The position numbers and the translations under genes were made by a program. The notes under the pieces are model-generated. The model saw only the letters and a program-made list of their open reading frames with translations, did not search any database and was not told the DNA's origin. 64,000 nt of DNA, taken from positions 113,977 through 177,976 of the forward strand of contig JAUJNP010000007.1 of NCBI GenBank assembly GCA_030448105.1. Direction: 5' to 3'. Of this stretch, positions 17,166-26,114 are shown one piece after another. The stretch's first letter is position 1. Each line of letters begins with the position of its first letter. This stretch comes from Acidimicrobiales bacterium (lineage in GTDB: Bacteria > Actinomycetota > Acidimicrobiia > Acidimicrobiales > Iamiaceae).

Positions 17166-17762
17166 GTGCTGATCCTGGCCCGCCACGGCCGCACCGCCAC
17201 CAACGCCACCGGTCGCCTGCTCGGCCGGGCCGACCCCGCCCTGGACGAGGTGGGCCGCACCCAGGCCGCGGCGGTGGCGGCCGCCGTCGGCGTCGTCGAC
17301 CGGGTGGTGAGCAGCCCGCTGGCCCGATGCCGGGAGACGGCGGCCATGTTCGGGCGGGCGGTCGACGTGGACGACCGGTGGATCGAGCTGGACTACGGCG
17401 CCCTGGACGGAGCCCTGCTGGGAGACGTTCCCGCCGAGGTGTGGTCGATGTGGCGGGCCGACGCGTCCTTCGCCCCTCCCGGCGGGGAGTCCCTGACCGA
17501 CCTGGGGACACGGGTCCGTTCCGCCCTCGACGACCTCGCCACCGACGCGGCCAGCGCCACCGTCGTGGTGGTCACCCACGTGTCGCCGGTGAAGGCGGCG
17601 CTGGCCTGGGCGCTCGGCGTGGGAGACGAGGTGGCATGGCGCGCCTACGTCGCCCCGGCTTCCTTGACCCGGCTCCGCATCGATGAGCGCGGCCCGACCT
17701 TGTTGAGCTTCAACGACACGTGCCACCTCGCGGACCGGGAGGCGCGGCCGCCGGCGCCGTAG
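17166..17762 (+). CDS. Histidine phosphatase-family protein
   Basis: Phosphoglycerate mutase-like fold with the RHG motif at residues 6-8 (LARHGRTATN), a second catalytic His in VVVVTHVSPV, and SSPLARCRETA. 198 residues. The start is GTG immediately before the first strand (LILARHG). It could be a phosphatase for small phosphomonoesters, including cobalamin or sugar phosphates; the substrate is not evident. Follows the membrane protein by 19 nt. Confidence 0.85.
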   Translation: MLILARHGRTATNATGRLLGRADPALDEVGRTQAAAVAAAVGVVDRVVSSPLARCRETAAMFGRAVDVDDRWIELDYGALDGALLGDVPAEVWSMWRADASFAPPGGESLTDLGTRVRSALDDLATDAASATVVVVTHVSPVKAALAWALGVGDEVAWRAYVAPASLTRLRIDERGPTLLSFNDTCHLADREARPPAP

Positions 17763-17777
17763 GTAGGTGTAGAAACA

Positions 17778-17791
17778 TGACACGGGTGTCA
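17778..17791. promoter_or_regulatory. Perfect inverted repeat, candidate operator
   Basis: TGACACGGGTGTCA: two 6-nt arms with a 2-nt centre, 57-70 nt upstream of the ABC transporter's first gene. The symmetry and size fit a dimeric repressor such as TetR or GntR. The regulator is not in the window. Confidence 0.5.
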
Positions 17792-17847
17792 GGCATGGTT
17801 GGTCGATGCCAGGGACGCCGCCGTCGCCGCTTCCAGGGGGATGCCGC

Positions 17848-19155
17848 ATGAGAACGTTCCGCGCTCGCCACGCCGCTGCGGTCGCCTTGGCGCTGACCCT
17901 GTTCGTCGCCGGGTGCGGCAACGAGGGCGGCGACGAAGGCTCCACCGCGCGATCGACCCGGCCCGGTGGGGGCGAGGGTCGGCCCGAGGACCAGTTCGCC
18001 GACCTGGAACGGGTCGAGGAACCGGACCCGTGCGAGAACGACACGGGCATCACCGACACCGAGATCAAGGTCGGCACCATCGCCATCGAGTCGGGTCCCG
18101 GCGCCCAGTCCTTCGCTCCCGCCCTCGAGGGCATCAAGGCGCGCGTCGCCAAGGCCAACGAGGAGGGCGAGCTGGGTGACCGCAAGATCAGCCTGGTCAC
18201 CCGCGACGACACCGGTGACCAGACCCGCAATTCCGAGGTGGCCCGGGACCTGGTCGAGCAGGAGGAGGTGTTCGGCATCATCGAGACCACCTTCGCCTCC
18301 AACGGCTCGGCCGATTACCTCAACGAGCAGGGCATCCCGGTCACCGGCTGGCACGTCGGGGTACCGGCGTGGTCGAGAAACCCGAACATGTTCACCTTCC
18401 GCCAGGGCCCCGCTGACGAGCCCGAGAAGGAGTACACGACCCGCAACGCCGAGGTCCTGGCCGACCGGGGGGCGACCAAGATCGCCCTCATCGGAGGAAG
18501 CAACCAGGCCAGCGCACTGTTCATCGAGCGGGTCAAGAAGTCGATCGAGCAGGGTGACGGCGAGCTCGAGGTCGTGTACGAGAACGTGTCGGTGCCGACC
18601 ACCCAGACCGACTTCGGGGCCGAGGCGCAGGCCATCAAGAGCGCGGGGGCCGACGGCGTGTACACCGGGATGGACCTGCTCCAGAACGCCGGCCTGAGCG
18701 ACGCGCTGTCCAAGGCCGGCGTCGAGCTGAAGGCCATCCTCTTCCCCGGCGGGTACGACCCGCGGGTGCTCAACCTGCCGGGCATGGAAGGCGCCGTCTT
18801 CGGCATCGAGTTCTATCCCTTCGAGCTCGGGCGGGAGGCGTTCAAGTCGTTCGACGAGTGGGCGCCGAAGGAGGTCGTGCGCGGCCAGGTCCCGTTCGTG
18901 GGTTGGCTTTCGGCCGAGATGTTCATCCAGGGGCTGAAGGAAGCCGGCCTCGACTGTCCCACCCGCGAGGCGTTCATCACCAACCTGCGCCTGGTCGACG
19001 ACTACGACGGCGGAGGGGCGTTCGACCCGGTCGATCTCTCCGAGGGCTATGGCGAGGAGTTCCCCTGCGTGTACTACGTGCAGGTCAAGGGGGCCAAGTT
19101 CGTGCCGCAGTACGACGGCGAGCAGTTCTGCGGTGATCCCATCACCTTCGACTAG
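17848..19155 (+). CDS. Branched-chain amino acid-type ABC transporter, substrate-binding lipoprotein
   Basis: 435-residue periplasmic-binding protein (type I, LivJ-like). Its lipoprotein signal ends in LFVAGC (C23). A mature start rich in Gly/Glu is followed by ITDTEIKVGTIAIESGPGAQ, typical of amide/urea/branched-chain binders, and an IALIGGSNQAS hinge region. ATG 17848 is chosen as closest to a basic signal start; ATG 17841 is out of frame. First gene of a four-gene transporter operon; ligand unknown. Confidence 0.88.
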   Translation: MRTFRARHAAAVALALTLFVAGCGNEGGDEGSTARSTRPGGGEGRPEDQFADLERVEEPDPCENDTGITDTEIKVGTIAIESGPGAQSFAPALEGIKARVAKANEEGELGDRKISLVTRDDTGDQTRNSEVARDLVEQEEVFGIIETTFASNGSADYLNEQGIPVTGWHVGVPAWSRNPNMFTFRQGPADEPEKEYTTRNAEVLADRGATKIALIGGSNQASALFIERVKKSIEQGDGELEVVYENVSVPTTQTDFGAEAQAIKSAGADGVYTGMDLLQNAGLSDALSKAGVELKAILFPGGYDPRVLNLPGMEGAVFGIEFYPFELGREAFKSFDEWAPKEVVRGQVPFVGWLSAEMFIQGLKEAGLDCPTREAFITNLRLVDDYDGGGAFDPVDLSEGYGEEFPCVYYVQVKGAKFVPQYDGEQFCGDPITFD

Positions 19156-19170
19156 CCGGCCTGAGGGCCC

Positions 19171-21144
19171 GTGACCACCTACCTCGTCACCGGCCTGGTG
19201 GTCGGGAGCGTCTATGCCATCGCGACCCTGGGGATCGTCCTCACCTACAGCTCGACCCGGGTGTTCAACTTCGCTCAGGGCGCGATCGCCTTCGCGTTGG
19301 CAATCACCTTCTATGAGCTCACCGTCGACCATGGCTGGAACCCTCGCTGGGCGGCGGCGGTCACCGTGCTGGTGGTGTCACCGCTGCTGGGGCTGGTGTT
19401 GTGGGCCATCCTCTTCCGGCGGTTGGCCGACGCTCCCTCGTCGGTCAGGCTGGTCTCGACAATCGGACTGTGGGTCGCCCTCCCGCCCCTCACCGGCCTG
19501 ATCTTCGGCCGCGACGAGCGCTTCGCCGCCCCCAGCGCCGTCTTCGACCCTCCCCACCAGTACGAGGTGATGGGCGTGGGCGTGGACTCCAACGACGTCG
19601 CCGTGATCGTCGTGGCTGCGGTGGCCGCGCTTCTGCTCACGGTCCTGCTGCGGGCCACACCGTTCGGTCTGTCGGTGCGGGCCACCGTCGACGCGCCGAG
19701 CATGGCCGCGACGGTGGGCGTCAACACCAGCATCGTGTCGGCGGGCTCGTGGATGATCAGCACGACGCTGGCCGGCCTGGCCGGCGTGCTGCTCGGCACC
19801 CAGAGAGGCTTCACCCTCCCTCAGTTCACCCTCCTCATCCTCGGATGCTTCGCCGCGGTTGTCATCGCCCGCATGCACAGCCTGCCGCTCGCGTTCGCCG
19901 GATCCCTTGGCCTGGGAGTGGTGCAGGAGCTTTCGAAGTCGGTGGTCGTCGGCGACTTCCTCGACCAGTTCTTCGAGCGCCAGAGCGTGTGGATCCGGGG
20001 CCTGCCCCAGATCATCCCCTTCACCGTGATGCTCATCTTCCTGCTCGCCTACCGGGGCCTGGGTCAGGAGCGCTTCAGCACCGACACGCGCCGCGCCGAC
20101 GACGCCCCGACCGTCGAGGACCTGGACGGGCCACCGCTTGCCTGGTGGCGACGCCTGCTGCCAGTCGCCGTGGTGGTCGTGTGCGTGCTGGCGGCGCCGC
20201 TGGTGCTGAGCGGCCTATGGGAGGGCATCGCCGCCAAGGGGCTCGCCCTCGCCATCGTGTTCCTCTCTTACACGCTGGTGGCCGGGTCGGGCGGCATGCT
20301 CTCGCTCTGCCAGATCAGCTTCGCGGGCATCGCCGCCGCCATAACCGCCGACCTGGCCACCAACCACGGCGTCGCCATCGTCGTCGCCATCCCCATCGCC
20401 GCGCTGGTGGTGGTGCCCATCGGGCTACTGGCCGCCATTCCGAGCCTGCGGGTGGGCGACCTGTATTTGGCGCTGGCCACCCTGGCGCTGGCGGTGCTGG
20501 TCGACAACACCTACTTCGAACTGCCGTCGGTCAACAACTTCGATCAGGGGGTCGACGTGCCCCGGCCCGAGGGCTTCGGCGACGACCTGCCCTTCTACTA
20601 CCTGCTGGTGGCCTGCTTCCTGGTGGTGGCCCTCCTCGTCCGCAACGTCAGGCGCTCCACCACCGGGCTGGAGCTCGACGCCATGCGCTCCAGCGAGCAG
20701 GCCGTCGCCACCATCGGAGTCGGCATCGTGCGATCGAAGCTGGTCGTCTTCGGCCTGAGCGCGTTCGTGGCCGGCGTGGGCGGTGCGCTGTTCGCGACCT
20801 ACAGCGGCCGGGCGTCGCCCGAGCAGTACTCGGTGCTGCTCGGGGTCGTCTGGCTGGCAGTGGTCGTCACCTGGGGGGTGCGGTCCATCGTGGGCGCCCT
20901 GCTGGCAGGTCTGTCCTTCGCCGTTTTCCCCCAGCTGGCCAGCGAGCACCTCACGGGCGCGTGGCTGGAGCTGCCCACCGTGCTCTTCGGCCTCGGGGCC
21001 ATCGGCCTGGCCCGGGAACCGCGCGGCGTGGTGCACCAGATCGTCCATGGCCGGCGCACGCAGGAGCGGGCCCGCCGGCAACGGGCGCGGCTGCGGGCCA
21101 CCCCGTCACCCGTGCCCGCCGGCGTCGAAGGCGGGGGGGCGTGA
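19171..21144 (+). CDS. Fused LivH-LivM permease of the ABC transporter
   Basis: 657 residues containing two permease domains. The LivH-like half (about 1-300) opens with LVVGSVYAIATLGIVLTYSS and FNFAQGAIA; the LivM-like half (about 320-625) contains GMLSLCQISFAGIAA and LRVGDLYLALATLALA. They are joined by a charged linker (RRADDAPTVEDLDGPP). Around 16 membrane segments. One polypeptide thus replaces the usual two permease subunits. GTG start 15 nt after the binding protein; GTGA overlap with the ATPase. Confidence 0.9.
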   Translation: MTTYLVTGLVVGSVYAIATLGIVLTYSSTRVFNFAQGAIAFALAITFYELTVDHGWNPRWAAAVTVLVVSPLLGLVLWAILFRRLADAPSSVRLVSTIGLWVALPPLTGLIFGRDERFAAPSAVFDPPHQYEVMGVGVDSNDVAVIVVAAVAALLLTVLLRATPFGLSVRATVDAPSMAATVGVNTSIVSAGSWMISTTLAGLAGVLLGTQRGFTLPQFTLLILGCFAAVVIARMHSLPLAFAGSLGLGVVQELSKSVVVGDFLDQFFERQSVWIRGLPQIIPFTVMLIFLLAYRGLGQERFSTDTRRADDAPTVEDLDGPPLAWWRRLLPVAVVVVCVLAAPLVLSGLWEGIAAKGLALAIVFLSYTLVAGSGGMLSLCQISFAGIAAAITADLATNHGVAIVVAIPIAALVVVPIGLLAAIPSLRVGDLYLALATLALAVLVDNTYFELPSVNNFDQGVDVPRPEGFGDDLPFYYLLVACFLVVALLVRNVRRSTTGLELDAMRSSEQAVATIGVGIVRSKLVVFGLSAFVAGVGGALFATYSGRASPEQYSVLLGVVWLAVVVTWGVRSIVGALLAGLSFAVFPQLASEHLTGAWLELPTVLFGLGAIGLAREPRGVVHQIVHGRRTQERARRQRARLRATPSPVPAGVEGGGA

Positions 21145-21911
21145 GCCCCCGGTTGGAGGGACGCGGCATCAGCGTCCGCTTCGGCGGCCTGCTGGCCCTG
21201 GATCGGGTCGACCTGGAGGTCGCCGATGGCGCCATCCTCGGGCTCATAGGCCCCAACGGGGCCGGCAAGACCACCTGCTTCGGTGTCCTCTCTGGGCTCG
21301 TGCGCCCGCAGAGCGGGCAGGTCCTCATGGACGGCCACGACGTGACGGGGGCCTCCCCGCAACGGAGGGCGCGCGCCGGCCTGGCCCGCACCTTCCAGCG
21401 ACTCGAGGTGTTCTCCGGGCTCACCGTGCGCGAGCACCTGGTGGTGGCGTACCGGAGCCGGGGGCGCAACGTGGCCACCCGGATCGCGCTCGACTGCCTC
21501 GGGGCCGGCCGACGTCCGTTCTCCGGCGAGGACGAAGCCATCGAGACCATCCTCGACCGGCTCGGCCTCACGAAGCTGGCGGCTGCGCCGGCGGGGGCGC
21601 TGCCCCTCGGCACCGGTCGTCTCGTCGAGCTCGGTAGGGCGTTGGCCACCCGGCCGCGCGTGCTCCTGCTCGACGAGCCGTCCTCCGGGCTCGACGCCGA
21701 CGAGACCGCCGCGCTGACCGAGCTGCTGCGGTCGCTCCAGGCCGAGCTGGACCTCTCGCTGGTGCTGGTCGAGCACAACGTGGACATGGTGCTCGGCCTC
21801 GCCCACCGGGTGACGGTGCTCGACTTCGGTCAGGTGATCGCCGACGGCACGCCAGCGGAGGTGCGGGCCAGCGAGGCAGTGCAGACCGCCTACCTCGGCG
21901 CCGCTCCGTGA
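21141..21911 (+). CDS. ABC transporter ATPase, LivG-like
   Basis: 256 residues; Walker A GPNGAGKTT, Walker B VLLLDEPSSGLD, H-loop LVEHNVD. The LivG-specific FQRLEVFSGLTVREHL segment is present. The ABC signature is unusual: LPLGTGRLVELGRAL, with GTGR where LSxGQ-type motifs are expected. Coupled by GTGA to both neighbours. It should heterodimerise with the LivF-like ATPase to energise uptake. Confidence 0.9.
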   Translation: MSPRLEGRGISVRFGGLLALDRVDLEVADGAILGLIGPNGAGKTTCFGVLSGLVRPQSGQVLMDGHDVTGASPQRRARAGLARTFQRLEVFSGLTVREHLVVAYRSRGRNVATRIALDCLGAGRRPFSGEDEAIETILDRLGLTKLAAAPAGALPLGTGRLVELGRALATRPRVLLLDEPSSGLDADETAALTELLRSLQAELDLSLVLVEHNVDMVLGLAHRVTVLDFGQVIADGTPAEVRASEAVQTAYLGAAP

Positions 21912-22627
21912 CCGCCACGGCCGGCGCCGGGCTCGTCGTCGAGGGCCTGGAGGTGAGCTACGGCGATGTCCGAGCGCTCCACGGGGTCGACATCACCGTC
22001 CCCGCTGGGTCGGTGACCGCGGTGCTGGGCGCCAACGGCGCCGGCAAGAGCTCGCTGGCGGCGGCCATCGGCGGTGCAGGACCGGTCGACCGCGGCCGGA
22101 TCGTCGTCGATGGCGAGGACGTGACCCGGTGGCCGGCGTACCGCCGGGCGCGGGCCGGGGTGGCGTACGTGCCCGAAGGTCGGGGCGTCTTCCCCCATCT
22201 CACGGTGCTCGACAACCTGCGGGCGATGCTGCGCCGGGCGGTGCCGGCCGCCGATCGGGCCGATGCCCTGGCTCGCGCCATGGACACCTTCCCGGTGCTG
22301 CACGAGCGGCGCCGGCAGGCGGCCGGCACCCTGTCGGGAGGCGAGCAGCAGATGCTGGCCCTGGCCCGGGTGCTGGCCGCCCCGCCCCGCCTGCTGGTGG
22401 CCGACGAGATGTCGCTCGGCCTGGCCCCCCGGATGGTCGACGTGGTGTTCGACGGGTTGCGCCGCGCCGAGGACGAAGGGGTGACCATCCTGCTCGTCGA
22501 GCAATATGTCGAGCGGGCCCTCGACCTGGCCGACGAAGCGGTGCTGCTCAGGCACGGCGAGGTCGCCTGGGCAGGGCCGGTCGGCGACGCCCGAGCCGAG
22601 GTGCGTTCGAGCTACCTGGGTGGTTGA
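21908..22627 (+). CDS. ABC transporter ATPase, LivF-like
   Basis: 239 residues; Walker A GANGAGKSS, LivF-type YVPEGRGVFPHLTVLDNL, signature LSGGEQQMLALARVL, Walker B LLVADEMSLGLAP (Met in place of the usual Pro after DE), H-loop replaced by LLVEQYVERAL with Gln, as in other LivF proteins. GTG start in a GTGA overlap. Last gene of the transporter operon. Confidence 0.92.
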   Translation: MTATAGAGLVVEGLEVSYGDVRALHGVDITVPAGSVTAVLGANGAGKSSLAAAIGGAGPVDRGRIVVDGEDVTRWPAYRRARAGVAYVPEGRGVFPHLTVLDNLRAMLRRAVPAADRADALARAMDTFPVLHERRRQAAGTLSGGEQQMLALARVLAAPPRLLVADEMSLGLAPRMVDVVFDGLRRAEDEGVTILLVEQYVERALDLADEAVLLRHGEVAWAGPVGDARAEVRSSYLGG

Positions 22628-22679
22628 TCGGCGAGCGAGCCTCGACGCGCGGGGCCCACCCTGCCGAAGAAGTCCCAAT

Positions 22680-22732
22680 TATCGTGTCCAAGGGCTTTCA
22701 TCAGGTTCTGATAACTGATAATCTACGTACAG
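22680..22732 (+). promoter_or_regulatory. AT-rich promoter region of the DUF222 gene
   Basis: The most AT-rich stretch nearby, with a direct repeat CTGATAA-CTGATAA and a GATAAT/TAATCT -10 candidate ending about 11 nt before ATG 22733. Its composition differs from neighbouring promoters. Confidence 0.45.
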
Positions 22733-23969
22733 ATGTTTGGACTGCCGAGTGACTCCGATGTGGTGGCTGATGGGTTGTCGGACGCGGTGGTGGAGTTGGC
22801 CGGGAGCCGCAATGTGCTCGATGCCCGGTTGGTGGAGTTGATCGGCCAGGTGTGGGCGTGGGAGGGGTGGGGGTTGCGTTCGATCCACCACTGGGTCACG
22901 TTGCGCTGCGGGTGTCGCCGTCCCAGGCCCGCACCCTGGTGGCCTGCGCCCGCCGGCTGGGCGAGCTGCCGGTGACAAGGGCGAGGTTCGCGGCCGGTGA
23001 GCTGTCGGTGGATCAGGTGGCGGTGATCACCCGGATCATCCCCACCCACGCCGATGCCGAGGTGGCGCAGCTGGCTGGGGGTTGGCGGTACCCCAGTTGC
23101 GAACCTGCTGCGGGGCTACGCCTGGCCCACCCCACCCCCCGACCCCGACCAGCCGGTCGACACCTGTCCGGCCGAGGAGGAGCGCCGGGTGGGGTTCGGT
23201 TACGGCGACGACGGCACCTGGTCCCTGTCGGTGCGGTTGCCCGGCGATGAGGGGGCGGTGATCGAAGCCGCCCTGGGGGCCAAACGCGACGAGTTGTGGC
23301 AGGCCGCCGACGACAAAGCCGACCGCGAACAGATCACCTGGGCCGATGCCCTCCTCGCCCTGGTCGACAGCGGCGCCGCCCATGCCGTTCGGGCCGGGCC
23401 GCCCGGGACCGTTACCAGGTGATGTTGCACCTCGAAGCCACCCCCGATGACGCCAGCGCCCTGCGCATCCACCAGGGTCCGCCCCTGCCGGACTCGGCGC
23501 GCCGGTTCCTGCTCTGCGACACCAGTGTCCGCACCGTGTCGGAGATCGGCGGGTTGGCGGTGAACGTGGGCCGGGCCCAGCACATCGTGCCCGACCGCAC
23601 CCGGACCCTGGTCGAGCACCGCGACCAGGGTGCCGGGTACCCGGTTGTGACCAGCGCACCGTGCAGGTCCACCACATCATCCACTGGGAAGACCAAGGCC
23701 CCACCGACACCGCGAACCTGGTGTGCTTGTGCCGGGCCCACCACCGCATGCACCACCAAGGACGGCTCGGGATCGAAGGCAACGCCGACGAACCCGACGG
23801 GCTGGCCTTCACCGACCGTCACCGCCGGCCCCTGGGCCGGGCCGGGCCCGCCCCACCCGATCTCACTCCGGACTGGATCGCGCCCCCCAGCAACTGGACC
23901 CCACCCACCGGCGAACCCATCCACACCAAATGGGTCGACTTCACCCACCCCCAAGACTGGGCCGTCTGA
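22733..23969 (+). pseudogene. DUF222/HNH endonuclease-family gene with five -1 frameshifts
   Basis: Reading in pieces restores one continuous 13E12-type protein: DUF222 start (MFGLPSDSDVVADGLSDAV, SIHHWVTLRCG), then VSPSQARTLVACARRLGELP, NLLRGYAWPTPPP, RDRYQVMLHLEATPDD, and an HNH finger (CRVPGCDQ, VHHIIHWEDQGPTD, LCRAHHRMHH). The frame steps back one base five times, near 22910, 23080, 23100, 23403 and 23629, mostly in G/C runs. Neighbouring genes are intact. These genes are often amplified and mobile in actinobacteria; this copy looks dead unless the shifts are sequencing errors. Confidence 0.75.
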
Positions 23970-23981
23970 GACGGCTGCAGC

Positions 23982-26033
23982 TCAACGCTCCTGACCCTCC
24001 GGTCGGAGGTCAACCCGGCGCAGGAGCTGGGCGTTGAGGGCCACGACGACGGTGCTGAGGCTCATGAGGATGGCGCCGACCGCCGGGGAGAGGGTGATCC
24101 CGGCCCAGGCCAGCACGCCGGCGGCGAGGGGGATGGCGAACAGGTTGTAGCCCGCTCCCCAGGCCAGGTTCTGCACCATCTTGCGGTAGCTGGCCCGCGA
24201 CAGGCGGATCACGCCGAGGACGCTGCGGGGATCCGAGCTCGCCAACACCACGCCGGCGGACTCCATGGCGACGTCGGTGCCGGCGCCGATGGCCAAGCCG
24301 ACGTCGGCCCGAGCCAGCGCCGGCGCGTCGTTGACGCCATCACCGACCATGGCGACCTTGAGGCCCCGCTGCTGTAGCTGCGAGACGGCCTTGTCCTTGT
24401 CCTCGGGCAACACCTCGGCGAAGACCTCGTCGACTCCGAGCTCCCGGCCGACGGCCTCGGCCACGGGCCGGGCATCGCCGGTGATCATCACGACCCTCAC
24501 CCCGAGGCGATGGAGCTCGTCGACCGCCTGCCGGGACTCGGGGCGGATCTCGTCCTCGAGGGCAAGGGCCCCGATGATGGCGCCGTCCTCGATGACATAG
24601 AGGACTGCCGCGCCGCGGCCGCTCCACCCCTCAGCCCGCTCCCGGAGCTCGGACGGCAGTTCCAGCCCCCGCTCTCGGAGGAGGGCGGGACCGCCCACCT
24701 GGTAGCGACGACCGCCCACCTCGGCGGCCACGCTCCTGCCGCTCGTGGCCCGGAAGTGCTCGCTCCTGGGCAGGGGACCCTCCTCCCGGGCGGCGGCGGC
24801 GGCCACGATGGCCCGGGCCAGCGGGTGCTCGGACTCCCACTCCACCGCACCGGCGAGCCGCAGGAGGTCGCCCTCGTCCCGGTCGAGGCCGGCCACGCCG
24901 CTCACGACGTGCTGACCCCTGGTGAGGGTGCCCGTCTTGTCGAACAGAACGGCATCCACCGACCGCATCCGTTCGAGGGCGAGGCGATCCTTGACGAGGA
25001 TGCCGGCCCGGGCGGAGACCGACGTCGACAGTGAGATCACGAGGGGGACGGCGAGGCCCAGGGCGTGCGGGCAGGCGATCACGAGCACGGTCACGGTGCG
25101 CACGAACGCCTGGTTGCTGTCACCGATGAGGCTCCAGACCACGAGGGTGGCGACGCCGGAGGCGGCGGCTACGTAGAACAGGAGGGCGGCGAAGCGATCG
25201 GCGAGGGCCTGGGCCTTCGACCGCGACTCCTGCGCCTCGGTCACCAGGCGTTGGATGCCGGCGAGGGCGGTGTCATCGCCAACCGCGGTCACCCGAACCC
25301 GGATGGAGGAGTCGGTGGCCACCGTGCCGGCGACGACCTTGTCCCCCTCGGCCTTGGCGACGGGCCGGGACTCACCGGTGACCATGGACTCGTCGAGCTC
25401 GGCGGACCCCTCGACGATGTCGCCGTCGGCGGCCACGCGCCCACCGGGGCGCACCAGGACGACGTCGCCGTGGCGAAGCTCGACCAGGGGGACGGTCTCC
25501 ACGCCGTCCTCGGTCACTCGTTCGGCCTCGTCGGGCAGCAACTCCGCCAGCGCGGCGAGCGCCCCTTGCGCCTGGCCGATGGCCTTCATCTCCTGCCAGT
25601 GGCCCAGGAGCATGATGGTGACGAGGGTCGCCAGTTCGAACCAGAGGTCGACGTCGAGCCAGCCGACCTCGGTGGCGACGGACGCGCCGAAGGCGACGAG
25701 CAGCCCCATCGAGATGAGCAGCATCATTCCTGGCTGCCGACTCCGGAGCTCGCTCCAACCGCCTCGGAGGAACACCGGGCCGCCGTAGAGGAACACGGCG
25801 GTGCCGAAGAGGGGAGCGACCCACCCGTGCCCCGGGAACATGGGGGCGGTGAAGTCGAGGAGCTCCTGCAGCATGTGGCTGTAGAGCACGGCCGGCAGGG
25901 TCAGGACGAGGCTGATCCAGAACCGCCGCCGGAACATCTCGGCGTGATCGTGATGACCTCCGCCGTGATTGCTGTGGCCGGCCTCCTCGGCCAAGGCTTC
26001 GTCGTGCTCGTGATGATGGACGTGTGCAGCCAT
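23982..26033 (-). CDS. copB: Heavy-metal P1B-type ATPase, CopB-like (CPH motif)
   Basis: 683-residue metal exporter. The N-terminus is His-rich (HVHHHEHDEA, HSNHGGGHHDHAE) and has no CxxC metal domain. The membrane motif is CPH (C321-P-H323), the P1B-3 class associated with Cu/Ag efflux. The phosphorylation site is DKTGT (D365), with TGES, and the hinge GDGVNDAPALA. ATG at 26033 is preferred, since GAGGAG then lies 7 nt upstream; ATG 26039 is too close to it. Convergent to the DUF222 pseudogene. Confidence 0.9.
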   Translation of the reverse strand: MAAHVHHHEHDEALAEEAGHSNHGGGHHDHAEMFRRRFWISLVLTLPAVLYSHMLQELLDFTAPMFPGHGWVAPLFGTAVFLYGGPVFLRGGWSELRSRQPGMMLLISMGLLVAFGASVATEVGWLDVDLWFELATLVTIMLLGHWQEMKAIGQAQGALAALAELLPDEAERVTEDGVETVPLVELRHGDVVLVRPGGRVAADGDIVEGSAELDESMVTGESRPVAKAEGDKVVAGTVATDSSIRVRVTAVGDDTALAGIQRLVTEAQESRSKAQALADRFAALLFYVAAASGVATLVVWSLIGDSNQAFVRTVTVLVIACPHALGLAVPLVISLSTSVSARAGILVKDRLALERMRSVDAVLFDKTGTLTRGQHVVSGVAGLDRDEGDLLRLAGAVEWESEHPLARAIVAAAAAREEGPLPRSEHFRATSGRSVAAEVGGRRYQVGGPALLRERGLELPSELRERAEGWSGRGAAVLYVIEDGAIIGALALEDEIRPESRQAVDELHRLGVRVVMITGDARPVAEAVGRELGVDEVFAEVLPEDKDKAVSQLQQRGLKVAMVGDGVNDAPALARADVGLAIGAGTDVAMESAGVVLASSDPRSVLGVIRLSRASYRKMVQNLAWGAGYNLFAIPLAAGVLAWAGITLSPAVGAILMSLSTVVVALNAQLLRRVDLRPEGQER

Positions 26034-26077
26034 GACCATGCTCCTCGTTCGACGACTTGCGTCTCTAGCGGGCCGAA

Positions 26078-26094
26078 TATACCGTAGGGGGGTA
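26078..26094. promoter_or_regulatory. CsoR-like operator between copB and DUF305 genes
   Basis: ATACCGTAGGGGGGTAC resembles the GC-tract pseudo-palindromes (TACC...GGGGGTA) bound by copper sensors of the CsoR family. It lies in the 81-nt space between divergent copB and the DUF305 gene, placed to control both. No csoR gene is in the window. Confidence 0.5.
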
Positions 26095-26114
26095 CACCAT
26101 ACAAGGAGGAATCG

